Notes: generated by a model from the letters alone, not told the origin. A stretch of DNA of 64,000 nt from Priapulus caudatus (GCF_000485595.1 NW_014577162.1:191483-255482); one strand, 5' to 3'; positions 1 to 12,352 are shown, counted from the first letter of the stretch. Numbers and translations: made by a program.

Positions 1-116
1 AATGAGGTCAGGCGTGGAAGTTGCCTATACTATGCGAGTGTCCCGGACTTTGGTCGCGCTTGGCAAATATTGACCTGCAACTGTAGTTAGACCATAGCAG
101 TCCTATGTTGACAAAC

Positions 117-188
117 CACTAGCTACACCAGTCTAGAGAGGTGTGATCACCTTTAGCAGTATTTGCATAAAACTCAGTGTGCTTGCTC
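117..188. repeat. 72-bp direct repeat, left copy (partner 3234-3305)
   Basis: The sequence from cactagctacaccag to the tgcttgctc end recurs almost unchanged immediately after the assembly gap. The two copies bracket block X copy 1 plus the gap. After the left copy the sequence continues into block X; after the right copy it continues into a CA/ACGC microsatellite. This is what a gap-closing overlap or an insertion bounded by a duplicated flank would give. Bases 1-116 hold nothing I recognise. Confidence 0.8.
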
Positions 189-338
189 CTAAAATAGCTA
201 CGGTCCAGGAGGTTTGAAAATATAGCTTCACTAGCTAAAAATCTGCAGTACACATTTTAATAAGAGCTGATGTGTTCTAACCAATCAATATTTCATACTG
301 GTTAGTTAGTTAGTGCAAGATGGAACACGCACAGTTAC

Positions 339-498
339 ATCACAGTGGGAATCGGGTAGACAGTCTTAAAAAAACGTCCCATCTTTCATGGCCCAGTCAT
401 GACATCGAGGGCACCAACAATGTGGTCTCCCTTTGAAGCGGCAAATGTTTTGGCATGTGTGGATCCTCTTGGTTGAATAGTACTCAAGAAGTATAAAG
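339..498 (-). pseudogene. PAF-acetylhydrolase-like exon 1, first copy, frame broken
   Basis: Same exon as the intact copy at 10439-10601, with the same TTTCAG acceptor at its upper edge and GTAACT donor at its lower edge. The first start codon is lost through a missing base, and further single-base losses shift the frame in the segment corresponding to LPLPKGDHIVG. Given the indel pattern of the region, consensus error is at least as likely as true decay. Confidence 0.6.
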
Positions 499-2237
499 CT
501 GAAAATCAAAAGAGGTCACGTGTCACTCATATACGGCAGAGGCATTTACCAAATGAATGCTTATAGAATAAGGATTTGATCCTCAGATAGGTGGATTTAT
601 GGACCAATCAATATCCTAGATCTGAGGCCAATTTTTTCGCGCTCGACAGTTACACCGCGTAACGCGAGTATGTCGAGCCCGGACCAGTCTACGTATTTTA
701 TTGGCAGTTGCTGTGCACTGATTGTTTTATTTCGCATTGTTCGCTTGATTGTTCGCTTGGATGCATTGTTTTTTTTTCAGTGTACTAAAGCAGCTCGCAG
801 CTCGCAAATACAGCATTTCTGGAACCGAGAAACAGCGTGTGAACGCTCGGTCGGCGTATTTGTCTCAGATTTGGTATCTCGCAAATACCGAATTTCATAA
901 TACGAGATCGCATGTGAACGACAGCTAATAATGTATTGCCTACACAAGGGTAGAAATTAACTTTTGAACATGGAGTCCCACGCGAATTCCTTAACCTGAA
1001 AAAGAACAAGTCCGCTGCAAAATGAGGAAGGCCGCAGTCCGAGTTCAAAATTAAAGATATTCAACAATAACGCATGTGATTATTTTTAAGATTCATGCAG
1101 TTGCACGTCTGCCAAATTTTCTTTGGACATTACCTAAAAAAATGCGCTCATTCCGCGAGGCGTGCTCGGAACGAACTAGTTTATATGGCAGAATTTTCAG
1201 GGAGTCACACAGACTCCTGCATATGTCAAATCAGGAGATCCGACTTGACTCCTCGCACCCTGCCTACAGATTTAGATAATGTACATGATACAATTTTGTA
1301 TAAACAAGTGCCGCGAAGCGACAGCGCTCATCTCTAACGTCTATTGCGTGACTCTGTGGTGGAGTGGTGGGATTCTAGTAAACCCTGTTAGTCCAAATGT
1401 GTTCACATACACGCCGAAACAGTGGAATGCACAGGGATGGTATCAGGACCTTCTCAAAGGAATGTTCGTTGGGATCGTTATGAAAGTTGCCACGAGATGG
1501 CGCGTACGTTTAACTTAAGTGTCTTCAGATTAAAGATGGAAGCTCTGATCGTACGTAGTAGCAATAGTAGCAACAACTATTTGCAAGACAGAATAGGTAA
1601 GCACTCATCCATTTTACCTACGCAAGCCTACAGACTGCAATAGAGAGCTGCCACGTGTAACCAATTAATGCAGGCAAAAACTGCTCCAACACATGCACTG
1701 GCAGCAGCCACTGCAGTGGCATACGTTACATGTAAACATACTGACAGTACAGAATGCCATAGAAATTATACGATTTAAGGAACATACACCTTCTTTAACC
1801 AAATTTAGCTTTTGAAATTTCATGTGACATTGTAGCCTCATACATCCAGGCATGTATAGATTCTACTAGCAAACCCGGCAGTCAAATTTTTCTAACAGAC
1901 AGTTAACAATCCAAGTTTAACCCTCTCTTGAGGGTCAAAAGGTTATCTGACACTTACTCTTCGCATGTCAGCAGAAGATAGATTTCATGGTCCTTTCAAT
2001 AATGCATAAAAATGCTAGGTCACCGCGTGAAACAAAAAAGTTTTCAATCGGCTCCGTCAGACCATGTCCTCAGAAAATGTCTAAATCTGCCCAGGCCCAA
2101 TGACCTTGTGACTGTGACCTCCAATTTCGGCACAGTGATGGCTTTTCCTACATCATGATGCTATACACCGACTATCAGCGAGCCTAGGTCGAGCCGTTTA
2201 GATTTGTGCCGGCAATTCTGCATTTCCTCCCTATACC

Positions 2238-2830
2238 TTAAAGGAAACAGTAGCCTCTAGGTTCTAGGGTTATTTTCAGCTAATTTAGGTTATAATTGCG
2301 CTACATAAAAAGTTTCATGTTCAATCACTATTAGAAATATTTTTAAAAAATGTTTTAAAACTAACGACTACAGTTTGATTACAACGACGGTGGCGCCACT
2401 CAGAGCGGCACGATCTGAGAAGTTGCGCAAAACCATTTTCCAGCCAAGGGCTACAGACCGAGGTATTTCTTATTTATTCATTTAAAAGCAAAAGGATTGT
2501 AAATCTTATAAACGACATATAGTTTCAGTTATAAATATGGATAAATTTGCCCTAAAATGAATATCGTTCGTTAAATAGCATTTAGGTATATAATATAATT
2601 GCACTTTTGTGATTAGCCCTCTCACATTACCTGCAAAATAAAAATGCAAATACGCAACTTTTTCAGGGTGGCAGCACGGTCGCGGGTGTCATGGCGCCGT
2701 TCAAATTTTGTAGCGTTGATGTGTAAATAATTAATTAAGTATCTGGTGACAAATACATGTGGGTATAGACGATTTGCATACAGTAAGTACAGTTGTATGC
2801 AGTAAAATCCTAGAGGCTACTGTCCCTTAA
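2238..2830. mobile_element. MITE-A copy 1 (TTAA target, about 590 bp)
   Basis: The terminal inverted repeats read AGGAAACAGTAGCCTCTAGG at the left end and the complementary CCTAGAGGCTACTGTCCCT at the right, bounded by TTAA on both sides. There is no coding capacity. The target-site call is backed by a related unoccupied locus at 53420-53445, where the same flanks meet at a single TTAA. TTAA targeting is typical of piggyBac-type transposases. The element does not begin CCYT, so assignment to that superfamily is only an inference. Confidence 0.8.
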
Positions 2831-2978
2831 GTAAGGAGTCAATGTTCCCCTTCTTTTACACCCTCTTACCTGTTGACCTTTGACCCCCAGCTTCGACATC
2901 CCAACTCGTTTTCGGATTACCCCCACGTCCCGAATACGTGACCGTACGTCGAGCGGTTAAGATTTGTGCCCAACTGTT
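2831..2978 (+). mobile_element. SINE-like repeat, cut by the gap
   Basis: Carries the family landmarks in order: TTGACCTTTGACCCCCAG, the CGTACGTCGAGCGGTTAAG segment and TTTGTGCCCAACTGTT. It then runs into the N gap where the GGACGG run and the 3' end would be. Full versions are at 18030-18262 and, inverted, 53208-53430. Confidence 0.65.
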
Positions 2979-3233
2979 NNNNNNNNNNNNNNNNNNNNNN
3001 NNNNNNNNNNNNNNNNNNNNNNNNNNNNNNNNNNNNNNNNNNNNNNNNNNNNNNNNNNNNNNNNNNNNNNNNNNNNNNNNNNNNNNNNNNNNNNNNNNNN
3101 NNNNNNNNNNNNNNNNNNNNNNNNNNNNNNNNNNNNNNNNNNNNNNNNNNNNNNNNNNNNNNNNNNNNNNNNNNNNNNNNNNNNNNNNNNNNNNNNNNNN
3201 NNNNNNNNNNNNNNNNNNNNNNNNNNNNNNNNN
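2979..3233. other. Assembly gap (255 N)
   Basis: Run of undetermined bases. It starts inside a SINE copy at the GGACGG-rich tract and ends at the second copy of a 72-bp repeat, so it probably marks a scaffold join in repetitive DNA. Confidence 0.99.
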
Positions 3234-3305
3234 CACTAGCTACACCAGTCTAGAGAGGTGTGATCACCTTTAGCAGTATTTGCATAAAACTCAGTGTGCT
3301 TGCTC
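3234..3305. repeat. 72-bp direct repeat, right copy
   Basis: Near-identical to 117-188 and immediately follows the gap. Confidence 0.8.
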
Positions 3306-3340
3306 GCATTTTGTTGGTGCTCATATCTATTTACGTCTAA

Positions 3341-3625
3341 CACACACACACAAAGGCACTGCGCACGCACGCGCGCGAGCACACACAGGCACACACACAT
3401 GCGCATGTGCACACGCACGCACGCACGAACGCACGCACGCACGCTCGCACACACACACACACACAGGCACTGCTCACGACACCGCACGCACGCACGCACG
3501 CACGCACTGCACCACGCACGCACGCACGCACGCACGCACGCACACACAACACACATACACAGGCACCACACACACAGGCACCACGCATGCACATGCACAC
3601 GTGCTCACGCACGCACACGCACGAA

Positions 3626-3673
<48 letters not shown>

Positions 3674-3683
3674 CACACACACA
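3341..3683. repeat. CA / ACGC microsatellite
   Basis: About 340 bp of alternating (CA)n and (ACGC)n tracts. The long ORFs on both strands here (His-Thr-Ala-Arg or Cys-Val repeats) are translation of the repeat and not genes. Confidence 0.95.
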
Positions 3684-3701
3684 ATTTCCTCTATAATTAG
3701 G

Positions 3702-4950
3702 AAGAGCAGCAGAATTTTTATACCTCAACATATATAAATGGTAGTGCGGGTGAATTTATTGGCATATGATGCATTGTAAAAAAAGAGGCAGTCATTAATG
3801 TTATGACTACACAGATTGTTTATTATAAATCGGCTTAATAAACTGTGACTTATTGTCACATTTGTGACATTAGTATTATTGCCTACATTTATGATATTAT
3901 ACCATAAGAATTAGCGGATCAAACTCCTTATTTAACTAGAAAATATTATGAACTATTTATTTCTACGTATATAAAACTAATGCACATAAAAGGCATGGTG
4001 CAGAATTCAAGCACATGCATCATGATCCAAACACCTTTCATTACTGCTCTAGGCAAACACATAATCAGCTTAATAAACTAACTATCATGGTTATACATTT
4101 TGATCATGATTATGTTATGCCAGTCGTGCAGCATCATTGCACTACATCTAGGTATATACAATTCTTGCACTGACATACTCAGTAAGTTGTTAGTGATGTG
4201 AGCACAGACAATCGGTTCAAAGGTATATGACATGAGTAGCTTTACATTCTGATGTACTTACTCTGGTCCACTTAATGGGATAAAAACTTTAATGTAGCCA
4301 GACAAGATATTACAAGGCAGCTATAGCAATATAGCTGTGGATATGAAAGTAGACTCATATCATATTAACCACTCATCAATAACAGGTCACAGTGGGACAG
4401 AAGGGTCAGTTATATAGTAGTCCTAAAACAGAAACAGTTAGTTCTAGGAGTAAATCGTATCTGGATTTAATCAATGCAACACTCCTAGTTGAAGAGTGTA
4501 TAAATGTAAAATAAAAGTCGCGGGAAATAAAGGATAAGAACGCTTACCTATAGCCCAGTTAGCTAACCAACGCCTGCAAACAGTGGCCCACCTCTATGAT
4601 TTTGATGTTAAGAATCGACGTATTGTGTTCTCTCGCGCCCACGCAGGCCATTTTTATTGTAGTTTCTGCCATGAACACCAAGTAACTGGATTAAATGCTA
4701 ACATCATTCTGACGGCTATAGTCAAGGCTTGGGAGCTTGTGCAAAATTTTCCCAAGTGGTATTTACTGATTCTAAAATAATATGCACCCTCCTGATTTAT
4801 TATTCTATGACTCTAGTTGATATAAATAGTAATATGATATAAATGTTCTGGGAAGAGGGGGATGCATCTATATCTCCTGTTCAAAACCCAACATTACTGT
4901 CCATAACACATTAACACTCACTAACATTTCTATTAAAACTTTAAAACTTA
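3702..4950. repeat. Block Y, copy 1
   Basis: Matches 8931-10170 base for base apart from scattered indels. Contains the PAF-acetylhydrolase-like exon 2 on the minus strand (4548-4665). The rest is AT-rich intron-like sequence with no other coding signal I can find. Confidence 0.8.
4548..4665 (-). pseudogene. PAF-acetylhydrolase-like exon 2, first copy, frame broken
   Basis: Corresponds to the intact exon at 9775-9889 with the same GGCAG acceptor and GTAAGC donor. It is 118 nt instead of 115 nt and carries several one-base insertions and deletions that interrupt the WPAWAERTQYVDSY reading. Probably a second allele or copy with consensus errors. Confidence 0.55.
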
Positions 4951-5345
4951 AGGCGCGTCACACCATAGCGTATGCTGCGAAACCTATAGTTGCCGTGGTA
5001 ATAAAATATTTTTATACGCACCAAACGCAACCCAAATCAACAATTAACCTATTCAACTTGGTTGCGTGTGAGTTGGCGTGCTGGCGTTGGGTGTGGTTGC
5101 GTGTGGGTCTGCGTTGTGGGTTGCTGCTGTGGGTTGCGTTGCGGTTGCGAACTGAAACTTTGATGATCCCCAATATCCTGCCGATCACCTAGCCCCGTTC
5201 GAGTTGCCGTGCGAGTTGCGTCGTGAGTGCGTGCAGAACTTACGAGTTGCCGTTTTGAGTTGCGTTCAAAAACTTACAAGTTGCGTTGGACCTGCAGTGT
5301 AGTTGCGAATATCGCGTCAGTGGTAAAAACCTGTATACTCTGTTA
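4951..5345. repeat. G/T-rich interspersed segment, GTTGCG-rich
   Basis: Block Y copy 2 lacks this segment; the two Y copies diverge at a TTAA. It is dense in GTTGCG, GAGTTGC and related words (about 5050-5330), and its left part carries the complementary CGCAACCC. It may be a non-autonomous element inserted at TTAA, but I could not define both ends. Confidence 0.4.
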
Positions 5346-5850
5346 AAGGCCTCTACCCGAGCCAGGTCCACGGTCCAAGTCTTCCAGCCGTCTCCAACTT
5401 CCTCCTCGTAGAGAACCATTGACCCGATGACTCATCCAATTCATCACACTCATTCAATAATGCAGCAGTCATGTTCTTCTGATGACATGCGCTCTGGTTC
5501 TCTACCCAAATCCAAGAAGAAGAATGCTGGCCAACCCTAGCAAGGCCAGGAAAATCAAAGAATGTGCTACGCATCAGCGCAGGCCAGAGAGATTCTGATG
5601 GGTTGAGTGGCTGAGGGAGAACCAATGATTGATGGAATCCAAACGCAACGCCTACAAACACTGCCAGAGACTGAAGAGGTGGGAAGATCAGGCCCAGGTG
5701 CTGCCGACCCCTCATACGATGAGATCAAAGGTGGCGCCCACTTGCAACCGATGGTTCCGGTCCTTGGCGTGACATCCATGTGAAAGCTTGCGAGGCACCA
5801 ATCCAAGGGCCAGTTAAGCGAGCCATAGAGGGGTATGAAAAACCCCTGTG
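5346..5850. other. Unassigned segment, no gene recognised
   Basis: Contains open frames on the minus strand (5353-5715, 120 aa). These do not resemble any family I know and lack splice or start context. The base composition is more balanced than its surroundings, so it may be old transposon-derived coding sequence, but I cannot support a function. Confidence 0.3.
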
Positions 5851-5945
5851 TAGTTGGACGGACGCACGGACGCACGGACGGACGCACGGACGATCATGCG
5901 ATTCTACAAGATGCATCTGACCATGTCAGATGAGCTAAAAAAGAA
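5851..5945 (+). mobile_element. SINE-like repeat, 3' part
   Basis: A (GGACGCAC) run is followed by the conserved 3' end GATCATGCGATTCTACAAG ... CAGATGAGCTAA. Only the 3' half is present. Confidence 0.65.
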
Positions 5946-7254
5946 TGGGAAAGATCAATAAAAAATTTTGAGTTGGCCCCTTTTGGCGGGTCGGTCGGTT
6001 GAGGGCAAACAAACAATATTTTTATTATGGCCTAATGCGTGAATGATTATTCTGTTATTAATTATAGTCTGCTGATATAAGTGTTAATTAAAGCATATTG
6101 ACCTGCTCCCACACATCACCACCATAATGCTCACCCATTGACTGCAATGGTATGACAATGTCGCTAATTACATGGTGCACTCTGTACCCATATATGATGA
6201 TATTTCCTCCAATTCTTACTTCATTGCAGAACTTGTATTACAGAGAATATAAAGAACATAATCATTCTCCTGTTGGTGGATATTATAAGAGTAATTCAAA
6301 CTAAGTGGCAAGGACATTATCATGAACATATATATACAGCAAGAGTATAAACATATGCTCATGATATTAATATTATTATAAATAGCATTTAAAAGTGTCA
6401 AGTTGCTAATTGCTTTGCATCATGCATTAAAGTGATTACGTCACCGTAAATATACTGCACTTCTTTGAAGTGGCAGTACGGTCGCGGGTGTCATCGCGCC
6501 GTTCAAATTTCGTAGCGTTGATGTGTAATTAATTATAACAATTAAATTAGGTATCTGGTAACAAATACGTGTAGGTATAGACGATTTGTTATACAGTAAG
6601 TACAGTTGTATGCAGTAAAATTCTAGAGTCTACTATCCCTTTAAATTACTGCATTATACTTCCTGTTTTATTATATTGTTTGATGTGAACATACACTCAT
6701 GACTCATACATGTATAGCCCATAGCAAGCAATTAATGTTGGGAACATTAATATCAAATCGTCCAGGTTTTTTGGTTTTTTAACTAGTTGAGAAATATTCT
6801 TATCAGGTAAGAATTTGACAATACGTTTAGTCCCATTAGTTCTTACTTTTAATGTAAAAAAATGGCAACAAAAATTTTACAAATTTTACCATAGAAATTT
6901 CGTGATGTAGTCAATTTCAGCACAACTGTGAGATTACGTTACAGGTTCATATGGCTGTTTTTAAGCCGTAATTATAATTACATTTCTTAATGTTAACCAT
7001 CCTATATCTCATGGATATGTGCCACCAGCATCGCAAACAGTATTGTATACCCGACCTGGCTACACCCAGCACAGTACAACCACACACAGCGGCAGTGTAG
7101 TAATTAGGTGATTGGTGTTGCCAGGTATATGGAGGTCTCTGGTGTCAGTAGTTGTAACCTAGCTCACTCTCCATGTGTACTACAGTGACATGTGATGCTG
7201 CTGGGTCATGCTAGTGAGTGTTGTGTTCATTAATCCACTGAATGAGCTCATTCT
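5946..7254. repeat. Block W, copy 1
   Basis: Matches 13226-14590. Includes a solo right-hand part of MITE-A (6473-6644, ending CTACTATCCCT then TTAA). No gene seen; the stretch is AT-rich and non-coding. Confidence 0.75.
6473..6644. mobile_element. MITE-A right end only
   Basis: Homologous to the last 160 bp of MITE-A (GGCAGTACGGTCGCGGG to the TTAA), about 10 percent diverged from copies 1-3. The left terminal repeat was not found, so this is a truncated or older copy. Confidence 0.6.
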
Positions 7255-8152
7255 AATCGTCTACTGCGGTGACTCGTGGTGGAGTGCTGGATTCTAGTAA
7301 ACCCTGTTAGTCCCAAATGTGTTCACATACACGCCGAAACAGTGGAATGCACAGGGATGGTATCAGGACCTTCTCAAAGGAATGTTCGTTGGGCATCGTT
7401 ATGAAAGTTGCCACGAGATGGCGCGTACGTTTAACTTAAGTGTCTTCAGATTAAAGATGGAAGCTCTGATCGTACGTAGTAGCAATAGTGCAACAACTAT
7501 TTGCAAGACAGAAAGGTAAGCACTCATCCATTTACCTACGCAAGCCTACAGACTGCAATAGAGAGCTGCACCTGTAACCAATTAATGCAGCAAAAACTGC
7601 TCCAACACATGCACTGGCAGCAGCCACTGCAGTGGCATACGTTACATGTAAACAACTGACAGTACAGAATGCCATAGAAATTATACGATTTAAGGAACAT
7701 ACACCTTCTTTAACCAAATTTAGCTTTTTGAAATTTCACTGTGACATTGTAGCCTCATACATCAGGCATGTATAGATTCTACTAGCAAACCCGGCAGTCA
7801 AATTCTTTCTAACAGACAGTTAACAAATCCAAGTTTAACCCTCTCTTGAGGGTCAAAAGGTTATCTACACTTACTCTTCGCATGTCAGCAGAAAGTAGAT
7901 TTCATGGTCCTTTCATAATGCATAAAAATGCTAGGTCACCGCTGAAACAAAAAAGTTTTTCAATCGCTCTCCGTCAGACCCATGTCCTCAGAAAATGTCT
8001 AAAATCTGCCCTAGGCCCAATGACCTTTGACTGTGACCTCCAATTTCGGCACAGTGATGGCTTTTCCTACCATGATGCTATACACCGACTATCAGCGAGC
8101 CTAGGTCGAGCCGTTTAGATTTGTGCCGCAATTCTGCATTTCCTCCTATACC

Positions 8153-8742
8153 TTAAAGAAAACAGTACCTCTAGGTTCTAGGGTTATTTTCAGCTAATTT
8201 AGGTTATAATTGCGCTACATATAAAAGTTTCATGGTTCAATCACTATTAAAATTTTTTAAAAAATGTTTTAAAACTAACGACTACAGTTTGATTACAACG
8301 ACGGTGGCGCCACTCAGAGCGCACGATCTGAGAAGTTGCGCAAAACCATTTTCCAGCCAAGGGCTACAGACCGAGGTATTTCTTATTTATTCATTTAAAA
8401 GCAAAAGGATTGTAATATCTTATAAACGACATATATGTTTCAGTTATAATAGTGGATAAATTTGCCCTAAAGAATATCGTTCGGTTAAATAGCATTTAGG
8501 TATATAATATAATTGCACTTTTGTGATAGCCCTCGTCATTTACCTGCAAAATAAAAATGCAAATACGCAACTTTTTCAGGGTGGCAGCACGGTCGCGGGT
8601 GTCATGGCGCCGTTCAAATTTTGTAGCGTTGATGTGTAAATATTAATTAAGTATCTGGTGACAAATACATGTGGTATAGACGATTTGCATACAGTAAGTA
8701 CAGTTGTATGCAGTAAAATCCTAGAGGCTACTGTCCCTTTAA
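8153..8742. mobile_element. MITE-A copy 2
   Basis: Complete element with TTAA on both sides (8153-8156 and 8739-8742) and matching terminal inverted repeats. It sits at the same target as copy 1, so it was duplicated together with the block and did not insert independently. Confidence 0.8.
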
Positions 8743-8930
8743 GTAGGAGTCAATGTTCCCCTCTTTTACACCTCTTGACCTTGACCTTTGACCCCCAGCT
8801 TCGACATCCCAACTCGTTTTCGGATTACCCCCCCACGTCCCGAATACGTGACCGTACGTCGAGCGTTAGATTTGTGCCCAACTGTTGACGGACGGACGGA
8901 ACGGACGCTCGACGACCGCTTCGACTGGAC
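8743..8930 (+). mobile_element. SINE-like repeat, 5' part
   Basis: TTGACCTTGACCTTTGACCC, the CGTACGTCGAGCG segment, TTTGTGCCCAACTGTTGACG and a GGACGG run. Truncated where block Y begins. Confidence 0.6.
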
Positions 8931-10170
8931 AAGAGCAGCAGAATTTTATACCTCAACATATATAAATGGTAGTGCGGGTGAATATTATTGGCATATGATG
9001 CATTGTAAAAAAAGAAGGCAGTCATTAAATGTATGACTACACAGATTGTTTATTATAAATCGGCTTAATAAACTGTGACATTATTGTCACATTTGTGACA
9101 TTAGTATTATTGCTACATTTATGATATTATACCAAAGAATTAGACGGGATCAAGACTCCTTATTTAACTAGAAATATTATGAACTATTATTTACTACGTA
9201 TATAAAACTAATGCACATAAAAGGCATGTGCAGAATTCAAGCACATGCATCATGATCCAACACCATTTCATACTGCTAGGAACACATAATCAGCTTATAA
9301 ACTAACTATCATGGTTATACATTTTGATCATGATTATGTTATGCCCAGTGCAGCATCATTGCACTAACATCTAGGTATATCAATTCTTGCACTGACATAC
9401 TCAGTAAGTTGTTAGTGATGTGAGCACAGACAATCGGTTCCAAAGGTATATGACATGAGTAGCTTTACATTCTGATGTACTTACTCTGGTCACACTTAAA
9501 TGGGATAAAACTTTAATGTAGCCAGACAAATAGATTTACAAGGCAGCTATAGCAATATAGCTGTGGATATGAAAGTAAGACTCATATCATATAACCACTC
9601 ATCAATAACAGGTCACAGTGGACAGAAGGCGTCAGTTATATAATGTAGTCCTAAAACAGAAACAGTTAGTTCTAGGAGTAAATCGTATCTGGTATTAATC
9701 AATGAACACCTCCTAGTTAAAGAGTGTATAAATGTAAATAAAAGTCGCGGGAAATAAAGGATAAGAACGCTTACCTATAAGCCAGTTAGCTAACCAACGC
9801 CCTGCAAACAGTGGCCACCTCATGATTTTGATGTAAGAATCGACGTATTGTGTTCTCTCCGCCCACGCAGGCCATCTTTTATTGTAGTTCTGCATGACAC
9901 AAGTAACTGGTTAAATGCTTAACATCATTCTGACGCTATAGTCAAGGCTTGGGAGCTTGTGCAAATTTTCCCAAGTGGTATTACTGATTCTAAAATAATA
10001 TGCACCCTCCTGATTTATTTATTCTATGACTTCTAGTTGATATAATTATAGTAATATGATATAAATGTTCTGGGAAGAGGGGGATGCATCTATATCTCCT
10101 GTTCAAAACCCAACATACTGTCCATAACACATAACACTCACTAACATTCTATAAAACTTTAAACTTATTA
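8931..10170. repeat. Block Y, copy 2
   Basis: Second copy of 3702-4950. It carries the better-preserved PAF-acetylhydrolase-like exon 2 on the minus strand. Confidence 0.8.
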
Positions 10171-10601
10171 AGGCTATTTATTATCCGTAGAGTTAGCTTT
10201 AGGCACATATATGACTTCAACGCTTCATAGGACACCAGATGTTATTCACTTCACTTCATGTGAATGACTGTTGTGCATGTATAGCATTCTAAAATAGCTA
10301 CGTCCAGGAGGTTTGAAAATATAGCTTCACTAAGCTAAAAATCTGCAGTACACATTTTAATAAGAGCTGATGTGTTCTAACCAATCAATATTTCATACTG
10401 GTAGTTAGTTATGTGCAAGATGGAACACGCACAGTTACATCACAGTGTGGAATCGGGTAGTACAGTCTTAAAAACGTCCCATCTTTCATTGGCCCAGTCA
10501 TGACATCGAGGGCACCAACAATGTGGTCTCCCTTTGGAAGCGGCAAATGTTTTGGCATGTGTGGCATCCTCTTGGTTGAATAGTACTCAAGAAGTATAAA
10601 G
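9775..10601 (-). CDS. Platelet-activating-factor acetylhydrolase-like, exons 1-2 (partial gene)
   Basis: Two minus-strand exons join in phase. Exon 1 (coding 10567 down to 10439, 43 codons) starts MPHMPKHLPLPKGDHIVG and includes GTFLRLYYP, followed by a GTAACT donor. Its upper edge is a TTTTAG acceptor (TTTCAG in the copy at 339-498), implying a 5'UTR intron. Exon 2 (9889 down to 9775, 38 codons plus 1 nt) reads NYNKRWPAWAERTQYV and ends before GTAAGC. PAFAH2/PLA2G7 proteins share the order 'P.G.h.VG..D.M....GsFfRLfYP' then a 'P.WiPR.eY..G' segment. These are phospholipase A2-type serine hydrolases that release short acyl chains from oxidised or acetylated phospholipids. The catalytic GxSxG exon was not found. 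The downstream exons should lie to the left, where the block mosaic intervenes. Family call moderately secure; gene incomplete. Confidence 0.6.
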
Positions 10602-12352
10602 CTAAAATCAAAAGAGGTCACGTGTCACTCATATACGTCAGAGGCATTTACCAAATGAATGCTAATATAGAATAAGGATTGATCCTCAGATAGGTGGATT
10701 TATGGACCAATCAATATCCTAGATCTGAGGCCAATTTTTCGCGCTCGACAGTTACAATCGCGTAACGCGAGTATGTCGAGCCCGGACCAGTCTACGTATT
10801 TTATTGGCAGTTGCTGTGCACTGATTGTTTATTTCGCATTGTTCGCTTGATTGTTCGCTTGGATGCATTGTTTTTTTTTCAGTGTACTAAAGCAGCTCGC
10901 AGCTCGCAAATACAGCATTTCTGGAGCCGCGAAACAGCGTGTGAACGCTCGGTCGCGTATTTGTCTCAGATTCGGTATCTCGCAAATACCGAATTTTATA
11001 AATACGGAGTCGCATGTGAACGCAGCTATAATGTATTGCCTACACAAGGGTAGAAATTAACTTTTGAACACGGGAGTCCAGCGAACTCCTTAACCTGAAA
11101 AAGAACGAGTCCGCTGCAAAATGAGGGAGTCCGCAGTTCGAGGTTCAAAATTAAAGATATTAACAATAACGCATGTGCTTATTTTTAAGATTCATGCAGT
11201 TGCACGTCTGCCAAATTTTCTTTGGACATTACCTAAAAAAATGCGCTCATCCCACGAGGCCGTGCTCCGGAACGAACTAGTTTATATGGCAGAATTTTCA
11301 GGGAGTCACACAGACTCCTGCATATGTCAAATCAGGGAGTCCGACTTGACTCCTCGCACCCTGCCTACAGATTTAGATAATGTACAGTGATACAATTTGT
11401 ATAAACAAGTGCCGCGGAGCGACAGCGCTCATCTAACGTCTAATGCGGTGACTCTGTGGTAGAGTGGTGGGAATTCTAAGTTAAACCCTTGTTAGTCCAA
11501 ATGTTTCACATACACGCCGAAACAGTGGAAATGCACAGGGTGGGTATCAGGAACCTCTCAAGAAGGAATGTGTTGGGACATCGTTATGAAAGTTGCCACG
11601 AGATGGCGCGTACGTTTAACTTAAGTGTCTCAGATTAAAGATGGAAGCTTCTGATCGTACGTAGTAAGCAATAGTAGCAACAACTATTTGCAAGACAGAA
11701 TAGGTAAGCACTCATCCATTTACCTACGCAAGCCTACCAGACTGCAATAGAGAGCTGCCACGCTGTAACCAATTAATGCAGGCAAAAACGCTCCAACACA
11801 TGCACTGGCAGCAGCCACTGCAGTGGCAATACGTTACATGTAACATACTGACAGTACAGAATGCCATAGAAATTATACGATTTAAGGAACATACACCTTC
11901 TTTAACCAAATTTAGTCTTTGAAATTTCACTGTGACATTGTAGCCTCATACATCCAGGCATGTAAGATTCTACTAGCAACCCGGCAGTCAAATTCTTTCT
12001 AACAGAAGTTAACAAATCCAAGTTTAACCCTCCTCTTGAGGGTCAAAAGGTATCTGACATGCATTACTCTTCGCATTAAGCAGAAAGTAGATTTCATGGG
12101 TCCTTTCAATAATGCATAAAAATGCTAGGTCACCCGCTGAAACAAAAAAGTTTTAAATCGCTATCCTCCAGACACCATGTCCTCAGAAAATGTCTAAAAT
12201 CTGCCCAGGTGGCCCAAATGACCTTTGACACTGTTGACCTCCAATTTCGGCACAGTGATGGCTTTTCTAACCATGAATGCTATAACACCGACTATCACGA
12301 CCTAGGTCGAGCCGTTTAGATTTGTGCCGCAATTCTGCATTTCCTCCCTATA

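Larger units (their letters stand above)
189..2978. repeat. Block X, copy 1 (low-copy segmental repeat)
   Basis: Matches 10290-13130 (copy 3) along nearly its whole length and 7255-8925 (copy 2) from about base 1330 onward, with many single-base indels between copies. It contains a PAF-acetylhydrolase-like exon (339-498, minus), TTAA MITE-A (2238-2830) and the start of a SINE. The many short ORFs differ in frame between copies, so apart from the exon I see no coding signal. Allelic copies placed in tandem by the assembler and true tandem duplication are both possible. Confidence 0.75.
7255..8930. repeat. Block X, copy 2 (right part only)
   Basis: Begins at the equivalent of base 1330 of copy 1 and runs through MITE-A and the SINE head, then passes directly into block Y copy 2. 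No coding sequence confirmed. Confidence 0.75.

Noticed and set aside
1330-1580. Plus-strand ORF reading FTYTPKQWNAQGWYQDLLKG, seen in X copies 1 and 2 before a GTAAGC
   Set aside because: The three copies disagree at GTTGGGAtcGT. The most likely consensus shifts the frame to an early stop, and the translation matches no family I know.
5353-5715. 120-codon minus-strand ORF as a transposon protein
   Set aside because: No reverse transcriptase, integrase or transposase motif could be seen.
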